Assembly (NCBI RefSeq): GCF_000813425.1
Contig: NZ_JWIB01000021.1
Coordinates: 1-64,000 of the forward strand
Length of the DNA stretch: 64,000 nt
Direction of reading: 5' to 3'
DNA from: Sporosarcina sp. ZBG7A
GTDB lineage: Bacteria; Bacillota; Bacilli; Bacillales_A; Planococcaceae
Positions within the stretch are counted from its first letter, which is position 1; every line of letters starts with the position of its first letter. A program made the position numbers and the translations under genes. The notes beneath the pieces are model-generated. The model saw only the letters and a list, made by a program, of their open reading frames with translations, was not told the origin of the DNA and searched no databases. Shown here in pieces: positions 62,926 through 64,000 of this stretch.

Positions 62926-64000
62926 TTATATTATATGAGACCTTAGACTGTTTAGCAAGTATAAAGAACCCGAGACTATTTTCTTAACACCTAGGTCTTT
63001 AGTTAGTAACGAAGATACACAATCTATATCTATCACCATTTTATTTCCAAATTCACATTGATCATAGAGGCATTGCGCAGTCGCAGCACCGGGTACATTA
63101 AAATTGATGAAGGTAAATGAATTCGCAACTGGTATTAATTCATCGAGTGTCTCTTTAATTTCTTTATTGGCCATCATTCCTATGACAAAGTCAATCTTCT
63201 CCCCTGGCAGTTGTTCTTGGATCGTACGTCTGAGCATTAACGCTGCGGCAGGATTGTGTGCACCATCAAAAAAGACGCCTGGTGCGATTTCTTCGAATCG
63301 ATAAGAGAGCTGCGCGGTCGCAATACCTGTTTGAATCGCTTCTATCGGAAGGTTTAGACCAGCTTTAAGAAGCGATTCTATAGCAACTGCTGCATTGATA
63401 GCTTGGTGAGGACCTTTCATCTTTCTATTTGGTAATGCTAGTTGCTGACTTCCATCAAACTGTTCGGGGTTTCCTTCTTTCATACAGAAACCTTGTCCAT
63501 AGATCACTAATGGACTGCCAACTTCAGTAGCCACTTTTTCTACTACCTTTTCGGCGTCCGCAGGCAATTTCCCGCATACAGCTGGAACTCCCTTTTTTAA
63601 TATTCCTGTTTTATGCCACGCAATCTCTCCGATCGAGTCACCAAGGAATCCGATATGGTCTCTAGCGATTGATGGAATTACAGAAACCATTGGCGTCAAG
63701 ACATTTGTGCTGTCAAACCTTCCTCCCATTCCACATTCAATAAGGACTACATCTGGCTGCAGGCGGTTAAAAGTGGCAAACGCTGCCGCAGTCAATAGTT
63801 CGAAGTCTGTCAACATCCCGTCAAGTCCGGCATCTTTCAGTATTTGGAAAGATGTTGTTAACTGCTCTTCTGTACTATTTTCTCCATTGATTCTGATTTG
63901 ATCATGTATATCGATCATTGCAGGCGAAGCGAAAACGCCTGTACTTATTCCGGCCTCACGAAGGATAGATTCCATAAAGCAAATTGTAGATCCTTTGCCA
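62926..64000 (-). CDS. folC: Folylpolyglutamate/dihydrofolate synthase, N-terminus beyond the window
   Basis: FolC adds glutamates to folates (and glutamate to dihydropteroate). The reading frame stays open to the window edge, where the P-loop tail GKGSTICFMESILREAG begins, so the start lies to the right of 64000. Family motifs follow: SPAMIDIHDQIRINGE, ALATFN-like AAFATFN, VLIECGMGGRFDSTNV (by position) and ARDHIGFLG, HKTGILKKGVPAVCG, GAHNPAA. The visible part is about 358 residues of roughly 430. In B. subtilis folC is directly next to comC; here about 14.5 kb lies between them. Confidence 0.95.
   Translation of the reverse strand, partial: GKGSTICFMESILREAGISTGVFASPAMIDIHDQIRINGENSTEEQLTTSFQILKDAGLDGMLTDFELLTAAAFATFNRLQPDVVLIECGMGGRFDSTNVLTPMVSVIPSIARDHIGFLGDSIGEIAWHKTGILKKGVPAVCGKLPADAEKVVEKVATEVGSPLVIYGQGFCMKEGNPEQFDGSQQLALPNRKMKGPHQAINAAVAIESLLKAGLNLPIEAIQTGIATAQLSYRFEEIAPGVFFDGAHNPAAALMLRRTIQEQLPGEKIDFVIGMMANKEIKETLDELIPVANSFTFINFNVPGAATAQCLYDQCEFGNKMVIDIDCVSSLLTKDLGVKKIVSGSLYLLNSLRSHII

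Overview
This window is chromosomal DNA from a low-to-moderate GC, endospore-forming Firmicute. Gene order and protein character fit the Planococcaceae/Bacillaceae, close to Sporosarcina-like organisms; the family-level placement is inference. Supporting evidence: strong AGGAGG ribosome binding sites, frequent TTG/GTG starts, T-box and 6S RNA control, an L27 with a Prp-cleaved leader, sporulation genes (spo0B, spoIVFA, spoIVFB, spoVB, spoIIB, safA), and an order from tcdA to folC that follows the Bacillus subtilis yrvM-to-folC segment almost gene for gene.

Layout. 1-11.1 kb is a mixed accessory/metabolic stretch: a GC-rich interspersed-type repeat, a DUF1646 membrane protein, proline dehydrogenase, a chemoreceptor, MarR plus a lipid kinase, threonine dehydratase, succinate-semialdehyde dehydrogenase, and a selD-mnmH selenium operon. 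11.1-11.6 kb is non-coding and holds a tandem array with an exact 20-bp period, the most unusual DNA structure in the window. 11.6-33.4 kb is a conserved core: tcdA, 6S RNA, aspS-hisS behind a T-box, yrvJ, dtd, relA, apt, recJ, lapA, secDF, comN, spoVB, a DUF421 protein, yajC-tgt-queA-ruvBA. 33.4-47.6 kb carries a kinase-like gene with safA, then pheA-pheB-obg-spo0B, rpmA-prp-rplU behind an L21 leader, spoIVFA-spoIVFB, minCD, mreBCD, radC, maf and spoIIB.

47.6-62.9 kb is where the order departs from B. subtilis. Between comC and folC lies a type IV pilus locus of about 11 kb: pilin-like genes, a small membrane protein, a G5-domain protein, pilB, pilT, pilC, a major-pilin-like gene, pilM, pilN, pilO and the prepilin peptidase comC/pilD. 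Upstream of it sit two paralogous membrane GAF-GGDEF proteins. The extension ATPase PilB has an N-terminal MshEN domain with two visible 24-residue c-di-GMP-binding motifs, so the block can be read as a candidate c-di-GMP-controlled pilus module. One pilin-like protein carries a C-terminal solenoid of about eight repeats of roughly 20 residues, which could be a pilus-tip or adhesive element. The window ends inside folC.

The genes form several coherent units: tRNA charging, modification and proofreading (hisS, aspS, dtd, tcdA, tgt, queA, mnmH); stringent response and purine salvage (relA, apt); shape and division (mreBCD, minCD); protein export (secDF, yajC); and sporulation signalling and coat assembly. 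Most genes from 11.6 kb to the end are on the minus strand. Starts were moved from the longest open frame wherever a Shine-Dalgarno sequence and family length supported a shorter protein.
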